Shown here piece after piece: positions 53,504-61,388 of a DNA stretch of 64,000 nt. Under the pieces are notes generated by a model that was given only the letters and a program-made list of their open reading frames with translations, did no database searches and was not told the origin of the DNA. The stretch spans positions 124,001 to 188,000 of the forward strand of contig CAWESB010000015.1 in assembly GCA_963811635.1 (NCBI GenBank), given 5' to 3'. A program made the translations under genes and the position numbers. The first letter of the stretch is position 1. Each line of letters begins with the position of its first letter. The DNA comes from JAIBJN01 sp963811635. Its GTDB lineage: Bacteria; Actinomycetota; Thermoleophilia; Gaiellales; Gaiellaceae.

Positions 53504-53932
53504 ATGAGCGAGCTCGACAGCCTTTACCGCGAGGTCATCCTCGACCACTACAAGAACCCGCGCGGCCACGGGGTGATCGAACGCGCGGACGCCGAGGCGG
53601 AGGGGCAGAACCCGCTCTGCGGCGACGAGGTCTCGATCGCGGTCGCGTTCGAGGGCGACAGGATCGCCGACGTGAAGTTCCAGGGCCGCGGCTGCGCGAT
53701 CAGCCAGGCGGCGACGTCGATGCTCATGGACATGGTCAAGGGCCGTACCGCCCAGGAGGTCGCCACCATGTCCCGCGACGAGCTCCTGGACGAGGTCGGC
53801 ATCCCACTTACGCCGGTACGCCTCAAGTGCGCATTGCTCGGGCTCGGCGTGCTCAAGCTCGCGCTGCACAAGGGCCGGGGCACCCCGCTCCCCGAGGAGT
53901 GGGCGGGCCTCGACGACCTCGAGCTCAAATAG
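53504..53932 (+). CDS. sufU: SufU, sulfur-transfer partner of SufS
   Basis: IscU-like zinc protein of 142 residues that accepts the SufS persulfide. It begins SELDSLYREVILDHYKNPR, and has the three Zn/sulfur Cys motifs: NPLCGDE, QGRGCAIS and RLKCALL, at the spacing of SufU (the approximately 20-residue insertion before the last Cys distinguishes it from IscU). The C-terminus (ALHKGRGTPLPEEWAGLDDL) is typical. It lies four bases after sufS and four before the Rieske gene. Confidence 0.94.
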   Translation: MSELDSLYREVILDHYKNPRGHGVIERADAEAEGQNPLCGDEVSIAVAFEGDRIADVKFQGRGCAISQAATSMLMDMVKGRTAQEVATMSRDELLDEVGIPLTPVRLKCALLGLGVLKLALHKGRGTPLPEEWAGLDDLELK

Positions 53933-53935
53933 GGA

Positions 53936-54250
53936 ATGGGCGAGATCGTCGTCGGCCCGGTCGAGGAGATCCCGCCGGGCGAGGTCAGGATCGTGCGCGA
54001 CGGCTCGCTCGCGGTCGGCGTCTACAACTGCGGCGGCGAGTTCTTCGCGATCGAGGACCGCTGCTCGCACGACGACGGGCCGCTCTGTGAGGGCGACTTC
54101 GAGCCGGCCGACTGCGTCGCCATCTGCCCGAGGCACGGCTCCCACTTCGACGTGCGCACGGGCCGGGCGCTGACGTTGCCCGCCTACCTCCCCGTTGACA
54201 CCTTCGAGGTCAAGGTCGAGGACGGCGTCGTCCGCGTCGTCCTCCCCTAG
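53936..54250 (+). CDS. Rieske-type ferredoxin
   Basis: A 104-residue soluble protein with a single Rieske [2Fe-2S] cluster. The ligands are in the expected two loops: RCSHDDGPLCEGDF (first Cys and His) and ICPRHGSHFDVRTG (second Cys and His). It resembles the small ferredoxin subunits of aromatic dioxygenases, but no oxygenase gene is nearby; in the suf context it may instead deliver electrons for cluster assembly or repair. It starts four bases after sufU on the same strand and has no separate promoter visible. Confidence 0.9.
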   Translation: MGEIVVGPVEEIPPGEVRIVRDGSLAVGVYNCGGEFFAIEDRCSHDDGPLCEGDFEPADCVAICPRHGSHFDVRTGRALTLPAYLPVDTFEVKVEDGVVRVVLP

Positions 54251-54253
54251 ACT
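54248..54253 (+). promoter_or_regulatory. TANNNT -10 box, leaderless-type, for the 54261 gene
   Basis: TAGACT starts within the Rieske stop codon and ends seven bases before the ATG at 54261. It would allow independent expression of the last two genes of the cluster. Confidence 0.45.
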
Positions 54254-54260
54254 GCTTCGA

Positions 54261-54596
54261 ATGTCCCGCGAGGAGCGCGTGGCGCGCAACGAGACCCTCT
54301 TCCGGGAGGTGAACGAGCGCATCAAGCAGGTAAACGAGGGCCTGGCCGAGCCGGGGGGCGAGGCCGACTTCCTCTGCGAGTGCGGAGACCCGGGCTGCAC
54401 GGCGCCCGTGAGCCTCACCCTGGCCGAGTACGAAGAGGTGCGCGGCAAGCCGACGCTCTTTGCCATCGTCCCGGGGCATTCGGACGCGGACGTCGAGGTG
54501 GTCGTGGCCGTCAACGAGCGCTTCGCCGTCGTCGAGAAGGTCGACCCGGAAGCCGCTCGGATCGCCGTCCGCGAGGACCCGCGCTCCGACGCCTGA
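54261..54596 (+). CDS. Small Cys-motif protein of unknown function
   Basis: A 111-residue protein with a helical N-terminus (REERVARNETLFREVNERIK) and FLCECGDPGCTAPVSLTLAEYEEV near residue 38-60 (shown in parts: FLCECGDPGCT, LTLAEYEEVR). The CxC-x4-C arrangement could hold a metal or form a redox site. The second half ends VVAVNERFAVVEKV with an acidic tail. Homologous-looking proteins occur across actinobacteria, but I know no function. Position at the end of the suf cluster suggests, without proving, a metal or redox task. Confidence 0.78.
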   Translation: MSREERVARNETLFREVNERIKQVNEGLAEPGGEADFLCECGDPGCTAPVSLTLAEYEEVRGKPTLFAIVPGHSDADVEVVVAVNERFAVVEKVDPEAARIAVREDPRSDA

Positions 54597-55159
54597 TGCT
54601 CGACGAGCGCGTCCGCGAGGTGATCGCCCGCCTCGAGGCCGAGGAAGCTCGTCGCCCGGCGGTGCCGGTGAAACCGGCGACGGGACGCTTTCTCTTCTCG
54701 CTCGTCGCGCCGCAGACCGACTGCGAGGTGCTCGAGGTCGGGGCGGGCCGCGGCCTCTCGACGATCTGGCTCGCGGCGGGAGCGAGGCACCTGGGCGGGC
54801 GCGTCGTCTCGATCGAGCGCGACCCCGACGTCGCCGCCGACTGGCGCCGGAACATCGCCGACGCCGGGCTCGAGGAGTGGACGGAGCTGCTCGAGGGCGA
54901 CGCGATCGAGACGCTCACGCGGATCGAGGACATCTTCGACGTCGTCTTCCTCGATGCCCTCAAGGAGGAGTACGAGCTCTACTTCCAGCTGGCCCGCGGC
55001 CTCGTCGACCCCGGCGGCGTCGTTCTCGCCGACAACGTCCTCTCCCACCAGGACGAGCTCGCCGCGTACTCTGCGGCGCGCCAGAGCGACCCCACCCTGG
55101 TGAGCGTCACGCTCCCGCTCGACAACGGGCTCGAGCTGACGGCAGTCCTCGAGCCCTAG
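54596..55159 (+). CDS. O-methyltransferase-family protein
   Basis: SAM-dependent methyltransferase of 187 residues, catechol-O-methyltransferase-like. Motif I EVLEVGAGRGLSTIWLA, motif II RVVSIERDPD, and the metal-acidic VVFLDALKEEYELY near residue 120 plus VVLADNVLSH are the landmarks. The ATG overlaps the preceding stop (TGATG). Family members methylate catechols, tRNA or small phenols; the substrate here is unknown. It converges with a VOC-type gene, the stops overlapping. Confidence 0.85.
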   Translation: MLDERVREVIARLEAEEARRPAVPVKPATGRFLFSLVAPQTDCEVLEVGAGRGLSTIWLAAGARHLGGRVVSIERDPDVAADWRRNIADAGLEEWTELLEGDAIETLTRIEDIFDVVFLDALKEEYELYFQLARGLVDPGGVVLADNVLSHQDELAAYSAARQSDPTLVSVTLPLDNGLELTAVLEP

Positions 55160-55569
55160 GCGCTGGTCGCGCCCCAGTCCTCGGGCGCCACCTCGCGCAC
55201 GGCCTGCGCGAACGACCAGCGATGGCCCTCGAGATCCTCCGTGTCGTAGCGGCGGTCGCCGTACGGCGTGTCCTGGAGCTCACCGAGGACCGGCGCGCCG
55301 GCCTCGACGGCCCGCGCGCAGTGGGCGTCGACGTCGTCCACGTAGACGTGGACGAGGTGCGTGAACGCGCCGAGCTCCCTCGGGCTCCGATAGTCGGGCC
55401 CCGGATGCCCGAGGAAGACCTCGCCGCCGCCGAGGGTCAGCTCGGCATGCGTCACGATCCCGTTGCCATCGGCGAAGCGAAGCCGTTCCTCGAAACCGAA
55501 CGCGCCGCAGAGCCAGTCGATCGCCGCCGCGACGTCCTCGTAGAGCAGGTAGGGGGTGACGGTCTGCAC
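55156..55569 (-). CDS. VOC/glyoxalase-fold protein (PhnB-like)
   Basis: A 137-residue vicinal-oxygen-chelate protein, related to PhnB and glyoxalase-like resistance proteins. It begins MQTVTPYLLYEDVAAAIDWLCGAFGF and has HAELTLGGGEVFLGHPGP, THLVHVYVDDVDAHCARAVEAGA and TEDLEGHRWSFAQAV, the typical PhnB order. The metal His positions are only partly obvious, so no reaction is assigned. The GTG start at 55569 follows AGGGAGG by about nine bases. It is divergent from the RNA at 55620. Confidence 0.85.
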   Translation of the reverse strand: MQTVTPYLLYEDVAAAIDWLCGAFGFEERLRFADGNGIVTHAELTLGGGEVFLGHPGPDYRSPRELGAFTHLVHVYVDDVDAHCARAVEAGAPVLGELQDTPYGDRRYDTEDLEGHRWSFAQAVREVAPEDWGATSA

Positions 55570-55619
55570 GGTCCGCGCCTCCCTTTTGGTCGTCCTGACG
55601 GAATGCGTATCATGGCCTT

Positions 55620-55804
55620 AACCACGGAAAGGGGGTGGTCCGACTTTGATTTCCGACAGTACGGGCAGTGGAGGTAGTCGCAGGTAGGGGCGTGTCCCCA
55701 GACCTACGGGGAATCGCCTAGCCAGCGTGGGGGACAACCCAGCGCCCCTGCTAATCCAGGCGATCTACCGAACGGGGCCTCTTCGGAGGCCCCGTTTCCT
55801 TTTT
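55620..55804 (+). ncRNA. Putative structured non-coding RNA, family not recognised
   Basis: A 246-base gene-free gap holds what looks like a complete small RNA gene. A promoter (TTGGTC at 55586-55591, 16 bases, TATCAT at 55608-55613) predicts a start near 55620, and a strong intrinsic terminator ends at 55804. Between them are three well-formed hairpins: ACCAC/GTGGT at about 55621-55639, GTAGG/CCTAC around a GGGG/CCCC inner stem at about 55684-55706, and ATCGCCT/AGGCGAT enclosing TGGG/CCCA at about 55713-55764. It is not tmRNA, SRP RNA, RNase P, or a riboswitch class I recognise. A 21-codon open frame starting in the -10 box is probably not translated. Confidence 0.6.
55772..55804 (+). terminator. 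Strong intrinsic terminator of the putative RNA
   Basis: A perfect ten-base stem ACGGGGCCTC / GAGGCCCCGT with a UUCG-type tetraloop, followed by TTCCTTTTT. It is the best terminator in the window and faces the convergent gene at 55816. Confidence 0.85.
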
Positions 55805-55815
55805 CGCGGGACCGT

Positions 55816-56211
55816 CTAGCCGGGCCTGATGTGGTAGCGCGTGCGGCCGGTCAGATGGCCTGTGCCGACGATGCGGATGAGCTCCTCGCGCGAGACGAGC
55901 CGGTCGATCGGATCCTCGCCCCAGAGCACATCGAAGGTGAACTCTCCCGGCAGCTCCGAGAAGAGCCACTCGAACGTGCGCGTCAGGCGTGCGACGCCGT
56001 CCGGGGTCAGGTTCCAGCTAACCGCGTCCTCGAAGGAGCCCTCCTCCAAGAGGTAGTGCACCTCGGCCAGCTCCAGGAGCCACGGGCCCTTGCGGCCGGC
56101 CTGCACGGCCTTGACCGGCAGGACTCCCTGCCCACGGCTTTCCTCGGCGATCCGATTCGCCTCGTCCTTGTCGAGCTGCTCGGCCGCAACCACGGCGTAT
56201 AGCTCGTCCAT
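55816..56211 (-). CDS. Hypothetical protein, 131 residues
   Basis: Unrecognised soluble protein beginning MDELYAVVAAEQLDKDEANRIAEE, with an Asp/Glu-rich helical first third and a mixed C-terminal half (LIRIVGTGHLTGRTRYHIRPG). The start is supported by a TATCGT box six bases upstream. No Cys clusters, membrane spans or catalytic motifs are visible. It is flanked by the putative RNA and a dehydrogenase-like gene. Function unknown. Confidence 0.7.
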   Translation of the reverse strand: MDELYAVVAAEQLDKDEANRIAEESRGQGVLPVKAVQAGRKGPWLLELAEVHYLLEEGSFEDAVSWNLTPDGVARLTRTFEWLFSELPGEFTFDVLWGEDPIDRLVSREELIRIVGTGHLTGRTRYHIRPG

Positions 56212-56217
56212 GCCCGC

Positions 56218-56223
56218 ACGATA
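56218..56223 (-). promoter_or_regulatory. TANNNT -10 box, leaderless-type, for the 56211 gene
   Basis: TATCGT on the minus strand is followed by six bases and the ATG at 56211. No ribosome site is present. Confidence 0.5.
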
Positions 56224-56238
56224 GAGCCGACGTCGGAC

Positions 56239-57120
56239 TCAGGCGGCCGCAGCACGGCGAACCTGCTCCTGCACGCCGATCGGCCGGACGCCGAACGCCT
56301 CGATCGCCGGCTGCGGATCCCCGACGTTGTCGCCCAGGTCGAGCATGTCCACGGCTGCCCGCGCCCCGTGGAAGGGCGGGAGGATCTGCCCGACCGTGGC
56401 GCCGGCCCTGAGGAGCGCCGGGGGGACGCCGAAGGCAAGCCGGCGCTTGTCGAGGGTCTTGCGGATGAGGGCGTGCAGGTCGTCCCAGGAGAGACGGTCG
56501 GGGCCGCCGAGGTCGAACGTCCGGTTCGGCGCCTCCTCTGCCTGCACGGCCTTCGTGAAGAAGGCGGCGACGTCCTCGCCCCAGATCGGCTGCAGGCGAT
56601 GGCGTCCGAGAATGGGCGTCACGGGCGAGTAGCGGACGAGCCGGAGCTGCTGCGCCAGAATGCCGCCGTCTCCCGCGAAGACGAAGCTGGGCCGGAAGAT
56701 GACGTGCTCGAGCCCGGAGTACTTCACCGCCTGCTCCTCCTCCCACTTCGCGTGGAAGTAGGGCGTGACCTCGCGGCCCTCCTCGGTGCCCAGGGCGCTC
56801 ATGAGCACGAGGCGCCGGGCGCCTGCGTCCTTGGCCGCCTCGACGAGGTCGCGCGTCCCCTGCACCATCACGCGCTCGAACTCCTCGGGCTTGCCCAGCA
56901 GGATGGCCACGAGGTGCACGACGGTGTCGCACCCCTCGACCGCGGCGCGCAGGGTGTCGGGGTCGGTGAGGTCGCCCTGGACGACCTCGCAGCCCCAGGC
57001 CTGGAGCTGCTCCTCTCGCTCGGGCCGGCGCGCGAGGGCGCGGACGGGCAAGTCCGCGGCGCGAAGCGCGTGCACGACCTTCGTGCCGACGAAGCCGGTT
57101 CCCCCGGCGACCAGGATCAT
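56239..57120 (-). CDS. NAD(P)-binding NDUFA9/NmrA-like protein
   Basis: A 293-residue atypical SDR. ILVAGGTGFVGTKVVHAL at the N-terminus is the cofactor site; CDTVVHLVAIL, RLVLMSALGTEE and FRPSFVFAGDGG follow the pattern of NDUFA9-type proteins, which in complex I bind NADPH but are not catalytic. The Tyr-Lys pair of classical SDRs is not in the usual place (AKWEEEQAVKYSG has only Lys), which fits this non-catalytic branch. The start overlaps the dCTP deaminase stop (ATGA). A role in quinone or respiratory function is possible but not shown. Confidence 0.85.
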   Translation of the reverse strand: MILVAGGTGFVGTKVVHALRAADLPVRALARRPEREEQLQAWGCEVVQGDLTDPDTLRAAVEGCDTVVHLVAILLGKPEEFERVMVQGTRDLVEAAKDAGARRLVLMSALGTEEGREVTPYFHAKWEEEQAVKYSGLEHVIFRPSFVFAGDGGILAQQLRLVRYSPVTPILGRHRLQPIWGEDVAAFFTKAVQAEEAPNRTFDLGGPDRLSWDDLHALIRKTLDKRRLAFGVPPALLRAGATVGQILPPFHGARAAVDMLDLGDNVGDPQPAIEAFGVRPIGVQEQVRRAAAA

Positions 57121-57686
57121 TCGGATTGGAAGTTTTTCCAGTAACGGCTCGGCGTGGGTCCGGCCTGCCCCTGGTACTTCGAGCCCAAACTTCCCGTCCC
57201 GTACGGGCTCTCCGCCGGTTCGGTCAGCTGCACGAAGGAGAGCTGCCCGATCTTCATCCCGTAGTAGATGGTGATCGGGAGGTTGGCGACGTTCGAGAGC
57301 TCGAGCGTCACGTGGCCGTCCCAGCCCGGGTCGATGAAGCCGGCGGTGGAGTGGATGAGGAGACCGAGCCGGCCCAGCGAGCTCTTCCCCTCGAGGCGCG
57401 CCACCAGATCGTCCGGCAGCGTGATCCGCTCCAGCGTGGAGCCGAGCACGAACTCGCCCGGGTGAAGGATGAACGCCTCGTCAGCGTCGATCTCGACGAG
57501 CTCGGTCAGCCCTTCCATCTCCTGCTTCACGTCGATGAACGGGTAGCGAGAGTTGCGGAAGACGCGGAAGAGCCGGTCGACGCGCACGTCGACGCTCGAG
57601 GGCTGGAGCAGCTCCTCGGCGTACGGATCGATGCCGATCCGCCCCTCTTCGAGCAGGCGCCGGATCGTACGGTCGGAGAGGACCAT
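57117..57686 (-). CDS. dcd: dCTP deaminase (bifunctional dUMP-forming type likely)
   Basis: Trimeric enzyme of 189 residues deaminating dCTP toward dUMP for thymidylate synthesis. LSDRTIRRLLEEGRIGIDPY begins the protein; QPSSVDVRVD, GKSSLGRLGLLIHSTAGFIDPGWDGHVTLELSN (split: GKSSLGRLGLLIHSTAGFID, then GHVTLELSN with the catalytic Glu) and C-terminal GQLSFVQLTEPAE and YQGQAGPTPSRY are the Dcd landmarks. The conserved GPTPSR tail fits the mycobacterial bifunctional enzymes. The ATG at 57686 is chosen by homology; a longer upstream frame overlaps gabT. It is followed by a translationally coupled NDUFA9-like gene. Confidence 0.93.
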   Translation of the reverse strand: MVLSDRTIRRLLEEGRIGIDPYAEELLQPSSVDVRVDRLFRVFRNSRYPFIDVKQEMEGLTELVEIDADEAFILHPGEFVLGSTLERITLPDDLVARLEGKSSLGRLGLLIHSTAGFIDPGWDGHVTLELSNVANLPITIYYGMKIGQLSFVQLTEPAESPYGTGSLGSKYQGQAGPTPSRYWKNFQSE

Positions 57687-57702
57687 GGGAACCGCCAATC
57701 TA

Positions 57703-57708
57703 TAAGCT
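57703..57708 (+). promoter_or_regulatory. TANNNT -10 box, leaderless-type, for the aminotransferase gene
   Basis: TAAGCT lies six bases before the GTG at 57715. An overlapping TATAAG is at 57701. The gap to dcd is only 28 bases, so the divergent promoters overlap. Confidence 0.5.
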
Positions 57709-57714
57709 CCGTCC

Positions 57715-58999
57715 GTGGCCACGACACGAACAATCGAGATCAAGACCGACATCCCGGGCCCCCGCAGTGCGGAGATCCTCGCCCGGAAGGAGCGGGTCAT
57801 CGCCGAGCCGCTTTCCATCTATCTGCCCCTCGTGATCGCCGAGGGCAGGGGCGCGACCGTCACCGACGTCGACGGGAACACGTTCGTCGACTTCGCCGGC
57901 GGCGTCGGCTGCATGAACGTCGGCCATTCGCACCCGCGGGTGGTCGAGGCGATCCGTGACCAGGCGGAGCGCTTCACGCACACCGACTTCACGATCGTCC
58001 CCTACGAGAACTACATCGGGCTGGCCGAGCGCCTGCTCGAGCTCACGCCGATCGTCGGTGAGAAGCGCGCCGGCTTCTTCAACTCGGGCGCCGAGGCGGT
58101 CGAGAACTCGATCAAGTTCGCGCGCGCCTTCACGAAGCGCCAGGGCGTGATCGCCTTCGAGGGCGCCTTCCACGGCCGTACGCTGCTCGCGCTCAGCCTC
58201 ACGTCGAAGACCCACCCGTACAAGGCAGGCCTCGGCCCGTTCGCGCCGGAGACCTACCGGGTGCCGTTCGACGACCTCGACGCGCTCGAGTACGCCTTCA
58301 AGACGCGGGTCGCGGCCGAGGACGTTGCGGCGATCGTGCTCGAGCCCGTCCAGGGCGAGGGCGGCTTCGTCGTCCCGTCCGCGGAGTTCGTGCGAGGGCC
58401 TGCGCCGGATCTGCGACGAGCACGGCATCGTCTTCGTGGTCGACGAGGTGCAGACCGGCTTCTGCCGCACGGGCAGGACGTTCGCGATCGAGCACTTCGG
58501 CGTCGAGCCGGACCTCATGCTCGTGGCCAAGTCGATCGCCGCCGGCGTGCCTCTCTCGGGCGTGCTCGGCAGGGCCGAGATCATGGACGCGCCCGGCGAC
58601 AGCGCCGTCGGCGGGACCTACGTCGGCAACCCGGTCGCGATTGCGGCCGCGCACGCCGTCCTCGACGTGATCGCCGAGGAGCGGCTGAACGAGCGCGCCG
58701 AGACGATCGGAGAGACGGTCCGGGCCCGCATGGAGAGCTGGCAGGAGCGCTTCGACGCGGTCACCGAGGTCAGAGGCCTCGGCGCGATGCTCGCGATCGC
58801 GATCGAGCGCGACGGGAAGCCGGACGCGGACCTGGCCACCGCTGTCGCAGAGGGCGCTGCCCGGCGCGGGCTCCTGCTCCTCAAGGCCGGCATCTACTCG
58901 AACTGCATTCGGGTGCTCGTGCCCCTCGTCATCGAGGAAGGCGAACTCGCCGAGGCGCTCGACGTCTGGGAGGACGCGCTCACAGAAGCGCTGGGTTGA
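57715..58999 (+). CDS. gabT: 4-aminobutyrate/ornithine-type class III aminotransferase, frameshifted
   Basis: PLP-dependent enzyme moving an omega-amino group to a keto acid, most like 4-aminobutyrate transaminases. The first 220 residues read from GTG at 57715 (GVGCMNVGHSHPRVVEAI, FFNSGAEAVENSIKFARAFT) and the rest from a second frame (VFVVDEVQTGFCRTGRTFAIEHF in parts; PLP Lys in LVAKSIAAGVPLSG; VGGTYVGNPVAIAAAHA). One extra C at 58393 causes the break; deleting it joins SAEFV to EGLRRICDEHG. Intact length is about 427 residues. It probably functions in the organism, with the break an assembly artefact. Substrate specificity is inferred only. Confidence 0.85.
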
Positions 59000-59027
59000 T
59001 CGCCCGCCACCTGCGGCAAGGAAGACT

Positions 59028-60534
59028 ATGGCGGTGCACGTAGGAGAGTTGATCGTCGGCCGGTACGAGCTGGAGTTGCTCGTCGGCGAGGGCGGCATGT
59101 CGACCGTCTACCGGGCGCACGACACCGTGCTCGAGCGCCGCGTGGCCATCAAGGTGCTCCACGAGCACTTCGGGCGCGACCCCGAGTACGTCGAGCGCTT
59201 CCGCCGCGAGGCGCGCGCGATTGCCCGTCTCGCGCATCCGAACGTCGTCACGGTCATCGACCGAGGCGAGTGGGAGGAGCGTCAGTTCATCGTCTTCGAG
59301 CACGTCGACGGCGAGAACCTGAAGACGGTGATCGAGCGCGTCGGGCCGCTTCCGGTCGCTCTCGCCCTGGACCTCTCCTGCCAGATCGCTCGCGCGCTCG
59401 CGTTCGCGCACCAGCTCGGGATCGTGCACCGTGACGTCAAGCCGCACAACGTCCTCGTCGACGGGAGCGGCACCGCGAAGGTGACGGACTTCGGGATCGC
59501 CCGCGCACTGGACGCCGACGAGGCACTCACCGCCACGGGCACGGTGCTCGGAACGGGCCAGTACCTCTCGCCGGAGCAGGCGAACGGCGGCCGGGGCGAC
59601 GAGCGCTCCGACCAGTACTCGCTGGGAGTGGTTGCCTACGAGCTGCTCACGGGTAGGCCGCCATACACCGGCGACAGCCTGATGGCGGTCGCGATGAAGC
59701 ACGTCCGCGATCCGGTGCCGAGCGTCCGGGACGCGCGCCCCGATGTGCCCGAGCGCGTCGACGCCGTCGTCGCCAAGGCGATGGCCAAGGATCCCCGCGA
59801 TCGCTTCGGATCGATGGAGGCGCTCGCCGCGGCGCTCGAGTCCTGCCTCGCCGAGGTGCGAGACCAGGACGCGCACCGGCAGGAGGAGCTGACGGGCATC
59901 ATCAACCCGCAGCCGCGCGCCGAGTCGGCTCCGGACCGGACGCACGCGATATCCGAGCCGGCGTCTGCCACCGCCAGGACAGAGGCTGCCGCCGCCCAGG
60001 CGCTCGGGCCTCAGGGTCGCAGGCATCATGCTGCTTGCCGTCGTGATCCTCGTCGGCAACCTGCTCGTCCTCCAGCTCGTCTTCGAGGACGGGCTGCCCG
60101 GGCTCGGCGGCGGCGGCGATCCGACACAGGTGCGGGTGGAGGCGGTTGCGGACGTCGACCCCGAAGGCGACGGCACCGAGCACCCCGAGTCGGTGTCCCT
60201 GGCAACCGATCGAGACGTGGCGACGTTCTGGCCGACCGAGAGCTACCGCAGCTTCGACAAGACCGGCGTCGGGATCGCAGTGGACGCCGGGAGCCTCGTC
60301 GCGCTCTCCAGGATGGTCGTGATCACCGACACGCCCGGGTTCACGGCGCAGATCCTCGGAGGGGCGACGCTCGACGGTGAGTTCGTCGACGTCGCCGACG
60401 AGCAGGAGGTCGGCCGCCGCACGACCTTCGACGTGAACACGCGTGGCGAGGACTTCCGCTACTACGTCGTCTGGATCACGAGCGTGAGCGGGAGCGCCCA
60501 CGTGAACGAGGTGCGCGCGTTCGTCTCGCGCTGA
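59028..60534 (+). CDS. Ser/Thr protein kinase with membrane helix and discoidin-like outer domain, frameshifted
   Basis: PknB-type receptor kinase. The kinase domain (residues about 10-270) has GEGGMSTVYRA, VAIKVL, HRDVKPHNVLV, DFGIARA and SPEQANGG, so it should be active. The reading frame breaks in a CCC at 59995-59997; one C removed joins TEAAAA to RRSGLRVAGI, then one transmembrane helix (MLLAVVILVGNLLVLQLVF) and a C-terminal extracellular beta-sandwich (about 360-500) with SLATDRDVATFWPTES, like F5/8 type C/discoidin-type carbohydrate-binding domains. Total about 501 residues. AAGGA precedes the ATG at 59028. It likely senses a cell-wall or sugar ligand; the ligand is unknown. Confidence 0.85.
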
Positions 60535-60569
60535 TCCGCGCGTTGCGATGAATTAGGCTCCAGGGCTAC

Positions 60570-61388
60570 GTGCGGTCGGCCGTTCCGAACGAACCCTTCG
60601 AGCTTGCTCTGTTCGCCAGCGACCTGGCGGTCGTGCGCGAGGCGGTCGCGGGCGGGGTCGCGACGGTCGTCGTCGACTGGGAGAACGACGGCAAGCAGGT
60701 TCGCCAGGCGGCGGCGGACACCGAGATCAACAGTCACACCGTCGACGACCTGCGCCTGGCCCGGGAGGCGACTCGGGCGCGCCTGCTCTGCCGCATCAAT
60801 CGCTTCGGCCCGAACACGCCCGACGAGGTGGAGACGGCGCTGGCGGCCGGGGCCGACGAGCTCCTGCTCCCGATGGTGCGGACCGCCGCCGAGGTCGAGA
60901 GCGTCCTCGACCAGGTCGGCGGCCGCGCGGGCACCGGCATCCTCGTCGAGACCCTGGAGGCAGTGGCCGCGGCGAGCGAGCTCGCCTGCCTGCCTCTCTC
61001 CCGCGTCTACGTCGGTCTGAACGACCTTTCGATCGCCCGCCGGACGCCGACCATCTTTGCGCCGCTGGCCGACGGGCTCCTGGACGAGCTGCGCGAGCGG
61101 TTTGCCGGCGTCCGCTTCGGCTTCGGCGGTCTGACGCTCCCCGAGGCGGGCGCCCCGGTCCCCTGCCGCCTCCTGGTCGGGGAGATCGCGCGTCTGCGCG
61201 CGGGCTTCACCTTCCTCCGCCGCTCGTTCTACCGGGACGTCTCGGGCCGGGACGTCGCGCGGGAGGTCCCGCGCATCCTCGGTGCCGTCGAGGCCGCCCG
61301 CGTGCGCGCGCCGGACGCCGAGGCGCGCGACCGGGACGAGCTGCTCGGGCTGCTCGCGCCCCGGCCCGCGCACGTTGCTCTTGCCTGA
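60570..61388 (+). CDS. HpcH/HpaI aldolase-superfamily protein
   Basis: TIM-barrel protein of 272 residues in the phosphoenolpyruvate/pyruvate-binding superfamily (HpcH/HpaI aldolases, citrate lyase beta). The four strand signatures are ARLLCRINRFG, ELLLPMVRTAAEVE, GILVETLEAV with the metal Glu, and VYVGLNDLSIA with the metal Asp, at typical spacing. This family cleaves or condenses pyruvate-type units; the location at the head of a glycan cluster suggests a sugar-acid or ulosonic-type step, which is inference. The GTG start at 60570 precedes an epimerase-like gene whose start overlaps its 3' end. Confidence 0.78.
   Translation: MRSAVPNEPFELALFASDLAVVREAVAGGVATVVVDWENDGKQVRQAAADTEINSHTVDDLRLAREATRARLLCRINRFGPNTPDEVETALAAGADELLLPMVRTAAEVESVLDQVGGRAGTGILVETLEAVAAASELACLPLSRVYVGLNDLSIARRTPTIFAPLADGLLDELRERFAGVRFGFGGLTLPEAGAPVPCRLLVGEIARLRAGFTFLRRSFYRDVSGRDVAREVPRILGAVEAARVRAPDAEARDRDELLGLLAPRPAHVALA

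Noticed and set aside
55620..55804. tmRNA or two-piece tmRNA
   Set aside because: No tRNA-like end (T loop and acceptor), and the short peptide does not resemble an Ala-rich tag.
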